63,624 nucleotides of DNA, from assembly GCA_902774335.1 (NCBI GenBank), contig CACYHW010000014.1, forward strand, positions 1 through 63,624, in the 5' to 3' direction. Source of the DNA: an uncultured Bacteroidales bacterium. GTDB lineage: Bacteria; Bacteroidota; Bacteroidia; Bacteroidales; Bacteroidaceae. The position numbers and the translations under genes are program-made. Position 1 is the first letter of the stretch. The number at the start of each line of letters is the position of its first letter. The notes beneath the pieces were generated by a model that did no database searches, was not told where the DNA came from, and was given only the letters and a program-made list of their open reading frames with translations. Positions 1 to 7,544 of the stretch are shown piece by piece.

Positions 1-1
1 G

Positions 2-172
2 TATGCCTTTGAGCGCATGACCGGAAGGCACGTGGAGGGTGTATCGGCCGTAGAGGGAAACAAGGAGCTCATGATCATCCCAGGCGCATCGCACGTGGAT
101 CTTTACGATGATGTAGCCGGTGTTATCCCCTACGACAAGATTGAATCATTCTTTAAAGCCAATCTGAAATGA
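2..172 (+). CDS. alpha/beta hydrolase, C-terminal fragment (cut by window edge)
   Basis: An open frame enters from the left edge and ends at TGA 170-172, giving 56 residues. The piece contains IIPGASHVDLYD followed by VIPYDKIESFF, which is the end of an alpha/beta hydrolase of the YcjY/acetyl-esterase-like group; the His in GASHVDLYD fits the catalytic His. The stop overlaps the start of the next gene by ATGA, so the two are probably cotranscribed and translationally coupled. The substrate cannot be read from this fragment. Confidence 0.7.
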   Translation, partial: YAFERMTGRHVEGVSAVEGNKELMIIPGASHVDLYDDVAGVIPYDKIESFFKANLK

Positions 173-1083
173 GAGCCAGGTTATTGAATATCGGACTATT
201 AGCATTATCGGTTATAGTTATGTCATGCAAGCAGAACGGCCCCATCACGATGAACCTGTACTACACGGGACAGAACGGCAGCGCACTCAAGTTTGTGCAG
301 GAGATGGAATCTACCGGTACGGCCGATGCCATCCGCCAGGAGGAGGGCAACCTGCGTTATGAGTACTTTATATCACAGGATCAGCCCGAGACCGTGCTCC
401 TTATAGACAGTTGGGCAAGCCAGGAGGCTCTTGACGCACACCACGCCACACCTATGATGCAGACCATCGCATCCCTGCGTGAAAAGTATGACCTCACCAT
501 GAGAGCCGAGCGTTATCACAGGGCCGATGAGGACCTTACCGCCGCAGATCAGATATTCATAAGAACCAAAACAGATAAAATGAGCAAATCAATTGTATTA
601 TTCTTTTCACACGCCGGCGATAACTACAGTGTGGGAAACGTAGAGGTTGGCAACACTAAAATCGTAGCCGATTACATTACCGATATTATCGGCGCCGACC
701 AGTTTGAGATAGTAACCCACAAGTATGACGGCATGGCATACACTCCGCTCATCGAACTGGCCAAGAAGGAGGCGGCCGATGGCGAACTCCCCCCGTACGA
801 GGGCAAGGCTCCGGATCTGACTGCATACGACACAGTATTCATAGGCGGTCCCGTATGGTGGGGCACCTACCCCCAGGTTATGTTCACGCTGTTCAAGGAC
901 ATCAATCTGGACGGAAAGACCGTAATCCCATTCACCACCCACGAGGGCAGCGGCCTGGCATCATGCGCAAGTGATGTAAAGAAAAAATTCCCCAAGGCCA
1001 ATGTAACCCAGGGATTCAGCATCTACGGCCACGAGGTCCGCTCCGGCAAAGCCAAAGTCGAGAAGTGGTTAAAATCTCTTTAA
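169..1083 (+). CDS. lipoprotein with ABM monooxygenase-like domain fused to flavodoxin
   Basis: The 304-residue protein starts with a lipoprotein signal ending VMSC (Cys20). Residues about 27-125 look like an antibiotic-biosynthesis-monooxygenase (ABM/quinol monooxygenase-like) domain, with the pattern NLRYEYFISQD and DSWASQEALDAH. From Met138 (SIVLFFSHAGDNYSVG) to the end it is a flavodoxin fold with GPVWWGTYP as the FMN-loop region. The likely role is redox handling of small quinone-like or electrophilic compounds at the cell envelope; this is inference. Oddity: Met138 is preceded by an A-rich stretch and looks like an ordinary flavodoxin start, so the protein may be a fusion of two once-separate genes, or the flavodoxin may also be made alone. 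Confidence 0.75.
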   Translation: MRARLLNIGLLALSVIVMSCKQNGPITMNLYYTGQNGSALKFVQEMESTGTADAIRQEEGNLRYEYFISQDQPETVLLIDSWASQEALDAHHATPMMQTIASLREKYDLTMRAERYHRADEDLTAADQIFIRTKTDKMSKSIVLFFSHAGDNYSVGNVEVGNTKIVADYITDIIGADQFEIVTHKYDGMAYTPLIELAKKEAADGELPPYEGKAPDLTAYDTVFIGGPVWWGTYPQVMFTLFKDINLDGKTVIPFTTHEGSGLASCASDVKKKFPKANVTQGFSIYGHEVRSGKAKVEKWLKSL

Positions 1084-1084
1084 A

Positions 1085-1150
1085 GCGACGCAAAGGGGTC
1101 GTTTAAGAATGCGTCAAACGGCGCAAAGGGGTCGTTTCCCTTTGCGTCGT
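1085..1150. repeat. type A hairpin repeat, two tandem units
   Basis: Two units at 1087-1115 and 1120-1148 share the core GGGGTCGTTT. The second has arms GCGCAAAGGG / CCCTTTGCG(T)C that pair almost perfectly; in the first the inner arm is AATGCGTC and pairs only at its outer end. The unit lies just after the stop of the flavodoxin gene and directly before a promoter -7 box. Confidence 0.9.
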
Positions 1151-1156
1151 TTTTTA

Positions 1157-1164
1157 TACCTTTG
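1157..1164 (+). promoter_or_regulatory. Bacteroidales-type -7 box for the BASS transporter
   Basis: TACCTTTG followed by CAC fits the TAnnTTTG -7 element of the main Bacteroidetes sigma factor. It lies 17 bases before the ATG at 1182 and begins eight bases after the second repeat unit ends. Confidence 0.6.
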
Positions 1165-1181
1165 CACGTCGGTAAAGGTTT

Positions 1182-2120
1182 ATGAAAAGAATCTGTCAAT
1201 TTGTATCCAAGTACATGGGTGTGCTGGTATTTGCGGCGGCAGTGCTGGCCTTCATATTTCCCGATGCGCTTTCAAGGATACGCCCCAAGGTTATCAATTA
1301 TCTGCTGGGCGTTGTGATGTTCGGCATGGGTCTTACACTCAATCTGGAGGATTTCAAGGTTGTGTTCAGCCGTCCCAAGGATATCATCATAGGCTGTCTT
1401 GCACAGTTTACCATCATGCCACTGCTGGCATGGGTGCTGGCACGTGTGTTCAGGCTCGATGATGCACTGGCATTGGGCGTTGTGCTGGTGGGATGCTGCC
1501 CGGGCGGTACGGCATCGAACGTAATCACCTATCTGGCCAAAGGCGATCTTGCACTGTCGGTAGGCATGACCGGCGTATCCACAATCCTGGCACCGCTGCT
1601 TACACCTGTGCTCACATGGGTGCTTGCCGGCCATAGTGTCCATGTGAATGTGTTTGGCATGCTGCTGAGCATACTCTGGGTGGTGATTCTGCCTATTGTC
1701 ATCGGCCTCATCATAAAGAGTCTGTGGCCAAAGTTTACCGATAAGGCCGTCGATTATCTGCCCGCATTCTCATCGGTGGCAATTGCATTTATCGTAGCGA
1801 TCATAATTGCGGCCAATGCCGATAAGCTGCTGGCAGGAGGAATGATAATAGTACTTGTGGTGATGCTCCACAACATATGCGGACTGGGACTGGGCTACTT
1901 TATTGGACGTCTGCTCAGGCTGTCCGAGCCCAAGAAACGGGCCATATCAATCGAGGTAGGCATGCAGAACTCAGGTCTTGCGTCATCACTTGCCACCCTG
2001 CATTTTGCCGCCTACCCCCTGGCCACCATACCCGGCGCCATTTTCAGCGTCTGGCACAACATCAGCGGTGCAATCGTAGCTTATATTTTCAGAAAACGTA
2101 AACAGGATGAAAGCAATTAA
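1182..2120 (+). CDS. bile acid:sodium symporter (BASS) family transporter
   Basis: The 312-residue protein has about ten hydrophobic segments and the family signatures VVMFGMGLTLNLEDF, VGCCPGGTASNVITYLAKGD and EVGMQNSGLASSLA (the crossover regions that bind Na+ and substrate). It resembles the bacterial BASS/PanS/YfeH branch, so the substrate may be an organic anion or a vitamin precursor rather than a bile salt. It overlaps the next gene by 14 bases, which suggests translational coupling with the DUF1593 lipoprotein. The start follows a clear promoter. Confidence 0.9.
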   Translation: MKRICQFVSKYMGVLVFAAAVLAFIFPDALSRIRPKVINYLLGVVMFGMGLTLNLEDFKVVFSRPKDIIIGCLAQFTIMPLLAWVLARVFRLDDALALGVVLVGCCPGGTASNVITYLAKGDLALSVGMTGVSTILAPLLTPVLTWVLAGHSVHVNVFGMLLSILWVVILPIVIGLIIKSLWPKFTDKAVDYLPAFSSVAIAFIVAIIIAANADKLLAGGMIIVLVVMLHNICGLGLGYFIGRLLRLSEPKKRAISIEVGMQNSGLASSLATLHFAAYPLATIPGAIFSVWHNISGAIVAYIFRKRKQDESN

Positions 2121-3522
2121 CCGAATAGCAGGCTTGATGTTTGCATTGTGTGCAGTCTTAATCTCATGTACCGGAAAGAAAGCAGAGACCGGTGCGCTCA
2201 AGCCCAGAATAGTTGTAATGACCGATATCGGCCCGTCGGAGGTGGAGCCCGATGACAATGAATCGGCCGTAAGGCTGCTGGCATACGCCGACCGCTTTGA
2301 GATAGAGGGCATAATCACCACAATAGGCTGGAACTGTGACCCTTATCCCAAGGACTGGGCTGAATATCTGACCCGCGTGATAGACGCATACAAGACCGAT
2401 GTGAAGAACCTTATGAAACGCTCCGGCCAGAGAAGGCACAAGAGCATAGAACAGGAGAACGACCGTCAGGAACTTGGTTACTGGCCCAGTTATGAGTACA
2501 TCAGCAGCCGTGCCATGATGGGCAGCACCCGTGCCGGCATCGGTGTGATAGGCCCCGATAATGACTCACCCGGAAGCCGTTTGCTGATCCAGCTGGCCGA
2601 TGAGGACGATGACCGCCCCATCTGGCTCTGCTCATGGGGAGGCGCCAACACATTTGCGCAGGCCGTCTGGCGCGTTAAACAGGAGCGCAGCCCGGAGCAG
2701 TTGCGCAAATTCCTGAGCAAGTTCCGCCTCTACACCATCACCGACCAGGATATGCAATGGAGCATGCGCATGAACCGCGCTTACAGTTCTCACCAATGGC
2801 TCCGGCGTGACTACGCACAGGAGCTGATGCTGGTTTGGGATGAGAGCGCCTGGCTCAACCAGAACGAGCTGGGCAAATCAAACTGGGACAAATACGAGAG
2901 CCTGATCCAAGGCAAGGGCGCCATGGGCAAGGTCTATCCCAAGTTCCTGTGGGGCGTTGAGGGCGATACGCCCAGTTTCCTGCACGTGATGCCCAACGGC
3001 CTGAACAATCCCGATGACCCCACTCAGGCGGGCTGGGGAGGTTACCATCAGTTCGGTATATCACCTGATCGTGAGACCTACGCCTGGACCAACTGGCAGC
3101 AGCCGCTCAAAGATATATCCGATCGTTATGAGCACAAGTTCTACCCCGATGAGTTCAACGATTTTGCCGCCCGCATGCAATGGGCCGATACCGGCAGTGG
3201 CAACCGCAACCCCGTAGCCGTCATAAACGGCAGTCAGGACCTTGGGCCTATGGAGTTATCGGGCAAAAACGGACAGGAAATAAAGCTGGACGCATCCCGT
3301 TCATTTGACCCAGACCGGGACAAGCTCACTTTCAGCTGGTGGTTCCAGGAATTCCCGGATGAGACCGTCTATCCCCTTATCAGCGACCCCGCATCGGCCA
3401 AGATCACCGTTACCCTACCCGATAAATCCAGCGGCAAGACCTACCATCTGGTCTGCGAAATTCACGACAACGGTCCGTTCAATCTTACCGCATACCGCCG
3501 TATAATAATTAATTGTAAATAA
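2107..3522 (+). CDS. DUF1593 / nucleoside hydrolase-like lipoprotein (Sde182 type)
   Basis: The 471-residue protein has a lipoprotein signal ending LISC (Cys21). An N-terminal domain begins RIVVMTDIGPSEVEPDDNES, a nucleoside-hydrolase-like Asp-rich metal site, and continues to about residue 350. The end (NRNPVAVINGSQDLGP to FHDNGP-type strands) is an Ig-like domain with FDPDRDKLTFSWWFQE, as in the carbohydrate-binding protein Sde182 family. It probably acts on a glycoside or glycan-derived nucleoside-like bond at the cell surface; the substrate is unknown. It is coupled to the upstream BASS transporter and followed after 7 bases by an epimerase-like gene. Confidence 0.85.
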   Translation: MKAINRIAGLMFALCAVLISCTGKKAETGALKPRIVVMTDIGPSEVEPDDNESAVRLLAYADRFEIEGIITTIGWNCDPYPKDWAEYLTRVIDAYKTDVKNLMKRSGQRRHKSIEQENDRQELGYWPSYEYISSRAMMGSTRAGIGVIGPDNDSPGSRLLIQLADEDDDRPIWLCSWGGANTFAQAVWRVKQERSPEQLRKFLSKFRLYTITDQDMQWSMRMNRAYSSHQWLRRDYAQELMLVWDESAWLNQNELGKSNWDKYESLIQGKGAMGKVYPKFLWGVEGDTPSFLHVMPNGLNNPDDPTQAGWGGYHQFGISPDRETYAWTNWQQPLKDISDRYEHKFYPDEFNDFAARMQWADTGSGNRNPVAVINGSQDLGPMELSGKNGQEIKLDASRSFDPDRDKLTFSWWFQEFPDETVYPLISDPASAKITVTLPDKSSGKTYHLVCEIHDNGPFNLTAYRRIIINCK

Positions 3523-3529
3523 GATAAAT

Positions 3530-4204
3530 ATGAAGATCATTCTGACAGGAGCCACCGGATATGTGGGTGAAGGCGTGATGCTGGAGCTGCTACGCTCCGG
3601 GCAGGTTGAGAAAGTGCTTTCAGTAAGCCGCAGGCCGGTTGAAATAGACAAATATGATAGTCTCAGGGCCGATGAAAAGAACAAGCTTGAGGAGTACATA
3701 GTAGATGACATGATGACCTTGAAGGAGGCTGCCCCCCTATTCCAAGGGTATGATGCCGTATTCTTTATTGCCGGAATCAGTTCCATAGGCGCCCCCGAGG
3801 ATGTTTACAGGACCATCTCATACGATATCCCCACACACTTTGCCGATATCATGCCGGGCAAGGAGAATATGACATTCATCTACCTGAGCGGCGCCGGCAC
3901 TAATCCCAATGGCCGTCAGTGGTGGATGAAGATTAAAGGTGCGACAGAGCAGTATATTGCCCAAGCCGGGTTCCGTTACGCATTTGCCTACAGGCCGGCA
4001 TTCATGCGCTGGGCCAAAGGGCAGCGGCATATACAGAAGATGCAGTATTGGTTCATCCCGTTCTACCCTATCAGCCGTCTTCTTGGTGGCGGCAACAGCA
4101 TGACTGAAGTTGCACTCTCTATGATTGCTTGCTCTCTTAACGGCTACGCCAAGTTTGCCATCGGCCCCAGAGATATAATTAAATTGGCAAAAACGACGCA
4201 TTAG
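3530..4204 (+). CDS. NAD(P)-binding epimerase-like protein (atypical SDR)
   Basis: The 224-residue protein begins MKIILTGATGYVGEGVM, the GxxGxxG dinucleotide-binding motif of extended/atypical short-chain dehydrogenases. FIYLSGAGTNPNG fits the catalytic Ser region, while the usual YxxxK is replaced by a weaker MKIKGATEQY pattern, as in NmrA/HTATIP2-like proteins. It is the last gene of the four-gene run starting at 169. The final codons (KTTH) and the stop TAG lie inside a type A repeat, so the repeat provides the C-terminus. The substrate is unknown. Confidence 0.8.
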   Translation: MKIILTGATGYVGEGVMLELLRSGQVEKVLSVSRRPVEIDKYDSLRADEKNKLEEYIVDDMMTLKEAAPLFQGYDAVFFIAGISSIGAPEDVYRTISYDIPTHFADIMPGKENMTFIYLSGAGTNPNGRQWWMKIKGATEQYIAQAGFRYAFAYRPAFMRWAKGQRHIQKMQYWFIPFYPISRLLGGGNSMTEVALSMIACSLNGYAKFAIGPRDIIKLAKTTH

Positions 4205-4230
4205 GGTCGTTTAACAATGCGTCGTTTTTT
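4190..4230. repeat. type A hairpin repeat, ATT variant
   Basis: Unit 4195-4223 has arms GACGCATT / AATGCGTC around AGGGTCGTTTAAC. Both arms have changed relative to the AAAGGG/CCCTTT variant, so base pairing is kept. It is preceded by AAAAAC and followed by TTTTTT, so it can act as a hairpin terminator in both directions between the convergent epimerase and GNAT genes. Confidence 0.9.
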
Positions 4231-4244
4231 TAACATTTGTCACC

Positions 4245-4679
4245 TCAAATTTTCTTGGTCATGCGGACACAGCAGAAGGTGTCCCCTTTGATTACGGGGC
4301 AGCAGCAGTCTTTGGTGTAGCCCAGTTTCTCATAAAAGCCCACTTTATTGTCGCGGCTATCCAGGACTGCGGTTTTGAAGCCCAGTTCGCGGGCCCAGTT
4401 TTCGGCCTCCTCAACCACCTGACGTCCCAGTCCCTGGCCGCGATATTCGGGCAGGACCACTACCCGGCCCAGATTTATATGGGTCTCGTCTATGGCGTAC
4501 AGACGACAGGTTGCTATGGGCAGGTAGTCATCAACAATGACTATGTATTTGGTCTGAGGCGTGTCGTGTTCGTCAAACTCGGCATCAAGGGTTATCTTGT
4601 GCTTGCGGGCCATGGCCTGGATTCGGACGTAGTACGCTCCCGCCTGCTGGGGAGTTCTGGTTGCGCGGATTATCTGCAT
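4245..4679 (-). CDS. GNAT family N-acetyltransferase
   Basis: The 144-residue protein has the GNAT acetyl-CoA loop LGRVVVLPEYRGQGLGRQVVEEAENWA (RGQGLG) and the C-terminal FYEKLGYTKD. Residues 20-55 give the N-terminal strands. Length is normal for a single-domain GNAT. The acceptor is unknown. It has its own promoter (TATCTTTG on the minus strand at 4699-4706). Confidence 0.88.
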   Translation of the reverse strand: MQIIRATRTPQQAGAYYVRIQAMARKHKITLDAEFDEHDTPQTKYIVIVDDYLPIATCRLYAIDETHINLGRVVVLPEYRGQGLGRQVVEEAENWARELGFKTAVLDSRDNKVGFYEKLGYTKDCCCPVIKGDTFCCVRMTKKI

Positions 4680-4698
4680 GTTGGTATTGTTTGATGCA

Positions 4699-4706
4699 CA
4701 AAGATA
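4699..4706 (-). promoter_or_regulatory. -7 box for the GNAT gene
   Basis: TATCTTTG on the minus strand, followed by TGCATC, lies 20 bases upstream of the ATG at 4679 and matches TAnnTTTG. Confidence 0.55.
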
Positions 4707-4720
4707 TTCTGTTTTTTCAT

Positions 4721-4812
4721 ACCTTTGGGATAATCATGGTTCAACGTTTATAATTACTAACCTTACAGACATGACTAACCAACAATTAAGAGAAAAGCCA
4801 TCAAACCGGTAA
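4721..4812 (+). pseudogene. possible 5' gene remnant: promoter plus 13-codon ORF
   Basis: On the plus strand a -7 box (TACCTTTG) is followed by ATG at about 4771 and MTNQQLREKPSNR then TAA. The start looks like that of a normal gene with a leader, but the frame stops after 13 codons and runs into the tail of the convergent MATE gene. It may be what is left of a gene lost by deletion. The alternative is a chance match or a small peptide/RNA. Confidence 0.3.
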
Positions 4813-4825
4813 GATAACTATAGCG

Positions 4826-6160
4826 TCAAACCAGGCTTTTGGTGGTCCAGCGGCGGGATTTCCATCGGCGAATAAAAATCAGTCCGCGTATGTTTTCGTC
4901 CAGGATCAGGGCACACCATAGGGCAATAAGACCTCCATGTATGCCGATGCCCAGTACCCAGCTGCCGCCCACGGCAACGGTCCAGCACACTATAATGCCA
5001 ACCGTAACAGGATAATAGATGTCACCGGCCGCACGGAGTGAGTTCACCCCGAAGAAGTTTATGGCACGGCCCACCTCTACCATGATATCAATCCAGAGCA
5101 CTATGGTTCCCATGCGTATTATATTCTCGTTATCGGTCAGCATGGAGAATATGGTATGACCAAAACAGGCCGTGGTGAATGACAGCACAAAAGTGACGGC
5201 AACCGAAATGCGCAGTACCCGTCGGCCCAAAGCAAACGCGGCGGTGTACTTTTTCATGCCGGTAAGATGCCCTATCACGATTGCCCCACCCTGCGCCGCC
5301 GCAAGCGAGAACAGGAACACGAAGGTGGTTATGGTCTGTCCGTATGTGCGCGTGGCCAGCTCGTCGTTGCCCAGCATATTGATGAAATAGGTAACCACCA
5401 CCATCGAAAGGCTGTAAGACATCTGCTCGCCGGCCGACGGAATACCCACCTTGAACAGCTTGCCGGTCTCGGCCCACGGGAACGGGCGGAACAGCCCCTT
5501 AGGCAGGTGCCCTATATACTTGCGGTAAAGCAGATACAACAGCAGGGCCGATGATAACGCGCGGCAGATCACCGTCGATATTGCCGCACCTCTAACACCC
5601 ATTGCCGGCAGACCGAACTTACCGAATATCAGTGCGTAGTTGCCCAGAATGTTGATCACATTGACCAGGCCCGATACAAACATAGGGTAATGTGCCTTGT
5701 CAACGCTCCGCAGGGCCGCTGCAGCCGACAGCGAAACCGCCTGGAAGAATGCAAACGCACCCACAATACGCATGTACGGGAACCCCTCCACATAAAGTTC
5801 ATCACGAGCGCCCATCATATTAAGCAAGCCCGATGCCCCGCCAAACAGGAACGCGCTGAAAGCCAGCCCGATAAGAAAATTGAACAGGACCGATACGCCC
5901 ATCACCTGCAGCACACGGTTACGCTGCCCTGCCCCCACATACTGCGAGCAGAGTATGGATGTGGCCATCGATATTACCTGGAATATAATGAATACGATAT
6001 TGACCAACTGATTGACCAGGCCCACCGCAGCCACGCTCTCATCGGAATAACGGCTCAGCATGAATGTATCGGCCGCACCCAATGTCATGACAAGCAGCGT
6101 GTCAATGAAAATTGGCAATGCTAAAGAAGCGAGAAGTCTGGTAAGTTTTCCGTATCTCAT
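4826..6160 (-). CDS. MATE family efflux transporter
   Basis: The 444-residue protein has twelve hydrophobic segments in two similar halves, typical of MATE (DinF/NorM-like) Na+- or H+-coupled drug exporters. The N-terminal region includes PIFIDTLLVMTLGAADTFMLSRYSDESVAAVGLVNQ, the family start. It is a single gene between the promoter region at 6161-6242 and the small remnant at 4721-4812. The substrate cannot be predicted. Confidence 0.92.
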   Translation of the reverse strand: MRYGKLTRLLASLALPIFIDTLLVMTLGAADTFMLSRYSDESVAAVGLVNQLVNIVFIIFQVISMATSILCSQYVGAGQRNRVLQVMGVSVLFNFLIGLAFSAFLFGGASGLLNMMGARDELYVEGFPYMRIVGAFAFFQAVSLSAAAALRSVDKAHYPMFVSGLVNVINILGNYALIFGKFGLPAMGVRGAAISTVICRALSSALLLYLLYRKYIGHLPKGLFRPFPWAETGKLFKVGIPSAGEQMSYSLSMVVVTYFINMLGNDELATRTYGQTITTFVFLFSLAAAQGGAIVIGHLTGMKKYTAAFALGRRVLRISVAVTFVLSFTTACFGHTIFSMLTDNENIIRMGTIVLWIDIMVEVGRAINFFGVNSLRAAGDIYYPVTVGIIVCWTVAVGGSWVLGIGIHGGLIALWCALILDENIRGLIFIRRWKSRRWTTKSLV

Positions 6161-6178
6161 ATTCAGACCGCAAAATTA

Positions 6179-6222
6179 GCAAAAACGACGCAAAGGGGTC
6201 GTTTCGTTTTGCGTCGTTTTTG
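6179..6222. repeat. type A hairpin repeat between divergent genes
   Basis: Unit 6187-6215 (GACGCAAAGGGGTCGTTT then CGTTTTGCGTC) is flanked by AAAAAC and GTTTTTG, so the hairpin extends to about 14 pairs with one weak spot. It lies between the divergently transcribed MATE and HAD genes, immediately before the HAD promoter. Confidence 0.9.
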
Positions 6223-6224
6223 CG

Positions 6225-6232
6225 TAACTTTG
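6225..6232 (+). promoter_or_regulatory. -7 box for the HAD phosphatase gene
   Basis: TAACTTTG followed by CATCAGG fits TAnnTTTG. It ends only 10 bases before the ATG at 6243, so the leader must be very short. The box starts ten bases after the repeat unit ends. Confidence 0.65.
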
Positions 6233-6242
6233 CATCAGGATT

Positions 6243-7037
6243 ATGACCGATAAGTACGCACTGTTTTTTGATATTGACGGGACGCTGGTGAGTTTCAACA
6301 CTCATCAGATTCCTTATTCAACCGTCCGCGCGCTGACCGATGCAAAGGCCAACGGGGCGCAGGTCTATATAGCCACCGGACGTCCCCCCATGATCATCAC
6401 CAATCTGGGCACAATTGAGCATCTTATTGACGGATACATAACCATAAACGGTGCGCTCTGTTACATCGGCCATGAAGTTGTGTGTTATAGGCCGATACCA
6501 AAGCAGGATGTCATAACCTGCGTACAGGATGCACAGGACAAGGAATACGGCCTGATTGTAGTAGGCCGAGACCAGGTAGCCGTGCTTGACCCTACCGGCA
6601 GCGTGGACCGCATATTCCGTCAGTATCTGAACGTAAGGGAGTTCGATAAACCGTCACCGCTTCAGGAACTGCTCAGCCAGGATGTCCTGCAGCTGACCGC
6701 CTTCTTTGATGCCGATTATGAAAAGCAGATGCTCCGGCGCATGCCGCACTGTGTATCGGGCCGATGGCATCCGGAGTTTACCGATATCACCTCCTGTGAG
6801 GCCGATAAGGGCAAAGGCATCCAGGCAATTGCCCGCCACATGGGTTTTGACCCCAGCCGCACCATAGCATTCGGCGACGGCGGCAATGACCTGTCAATGA
6901 TTCTGCAGGCCGGAATAGGAGTAGCGATGGGTAACGCCACCCCCGAGCTCAAACAACACGCCGACTACATCACCACCTCCGTCGATGAAGACGGCATCCT
7001 GAACGCCCTCAAACACTTCAACCTGACGCATTGTTAA
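6243..7037 (+). CDS. Cof-type HAD-IIB sugar/nucleotide phosphatase
   Basis: The 264-residue protein begins with the HAD nucleophile motif FFDIDGTLV (Asp10, Asp12). Motif II is YIATGRPP and motif IV is FGDGGNDLSMI followed by GVAMGNA. The cap domain of the IIB type lies between. These cytoplasmic enzymes dephosphorylate sugar phosphates, phosphorylated vitamins or flavin intermediates; the substrate cannot be told from sequence. The last codons (LTHC) and the TAA stop lie inside a type A repeat. Confidence 0.95.
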   Translation: MTDKYALFFDIDGTLVSFNTHQIPYSTVRALTDAKANGAQVYIATGRPPMIITNLGTIEHLIDGYITINGALCYIGHEVVCYRPIPKQDVITCVQDAQDKEYGLIVVGRDQVAVLDPTGSVDRIFRQYLNVREFDKPSPLQELLSQDVLQLTAFFDADYEKQMLRRMPHCVSGRWHPEFTDITSCEADKGKGIQAIARHMGFDPSRTIAFGDGGNDLSMILQAGIGVAMGNATPELKQHADYITTSVDEDGILNALKHFNLTHC

Positions 7038-7055
7038 ACGACCCCTTTGCGTCCT
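7022..7055. repeat. type A hairpin repeat, minus orientation, gene-terminal
   Basis: Unit 7025-7053 reads on the minus strand as GACGCAAAGGGGTCGTTT then AACAATGCGTC. It supplies the last codons and stop of the HAD gene and lies at the end of the convergent gene ending at 7062. Confidence 0.88.
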
Positions 7056-7061
7056 TCAAGC

Positions 7062-7544
7062 TCATTTCTTGCGCCTGAAAACCTTTCTCTTCAGGCTTCG
7101 CTGATAATCGGTAAGCGGGGCCTGATACTTTTCAGGGTCGTAAATAATAGGAATATAGTATTGAATATACTCCTTATAAGCCCCTGAAAGAGTCATATAT
7201 TCACTCTTATGTAACGGAAGCAGTATCACACCGTTGAATTTGGACACTGCCAATTCACTATTTCCAGGAACATGTCCCTCGCCTCCTCTTTCACGAATCT
7301 GTTTTTCAAGTTCTGTGCGTGCCCATTCTTCACCTCCGTCAACTCCATCCCATGTATTCATGTGCAAAGACTCAAATAATCTGGGCCAACCGGGAAACAA
7401 GACTTCATAATGATCCGGTTTGTTCTCCATCGAAAAGAAGGCAATCTCATCAAAACCAACTTCTTTCCAGTTCTTTCTTTTCTCCAGAACTGACAGGTCA
7501 TGCTTGAGGTTCTTGACACTTATCAGATAAGACTGAGTATGCAT
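7062..7544 (-). CDS. hypothetical protein, acidic-basic, no recognised family
   Basis: The 160-residue protein is soluble, rich in Lys, Glu and aromatic residues, with a basic tail (RSLKRKVFRRKK). No signal peptide or membrane segment is seen. The ATG at 7544 lies inside the end of the upstream M56 gene (47-base overlap); a later start at Met38 (7433) would remove the overlap, but the region before Met38 (VKNLKHDLSVLEKRKNWKEVGF) looks like real protein. Its place directly after the BlaI/M56 pair suggests the same transcript. Function unknown. Confidence 0.6.
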   Translation of the reverse strand: MHTQSYLISVKNLKHDLSVLEKRKNWKEVGFDEIAFFSMENKPDHYEVLFPGWPRLFESLHMNTWDGVDGGEEWARTELEKQIRERGGEGHVPGNSELAVSKFNGVILLPLHKSEYMTLSGAYKEYIQYYIPIIYDPEKYQAPLTDYQRSLKRKVFRRKK

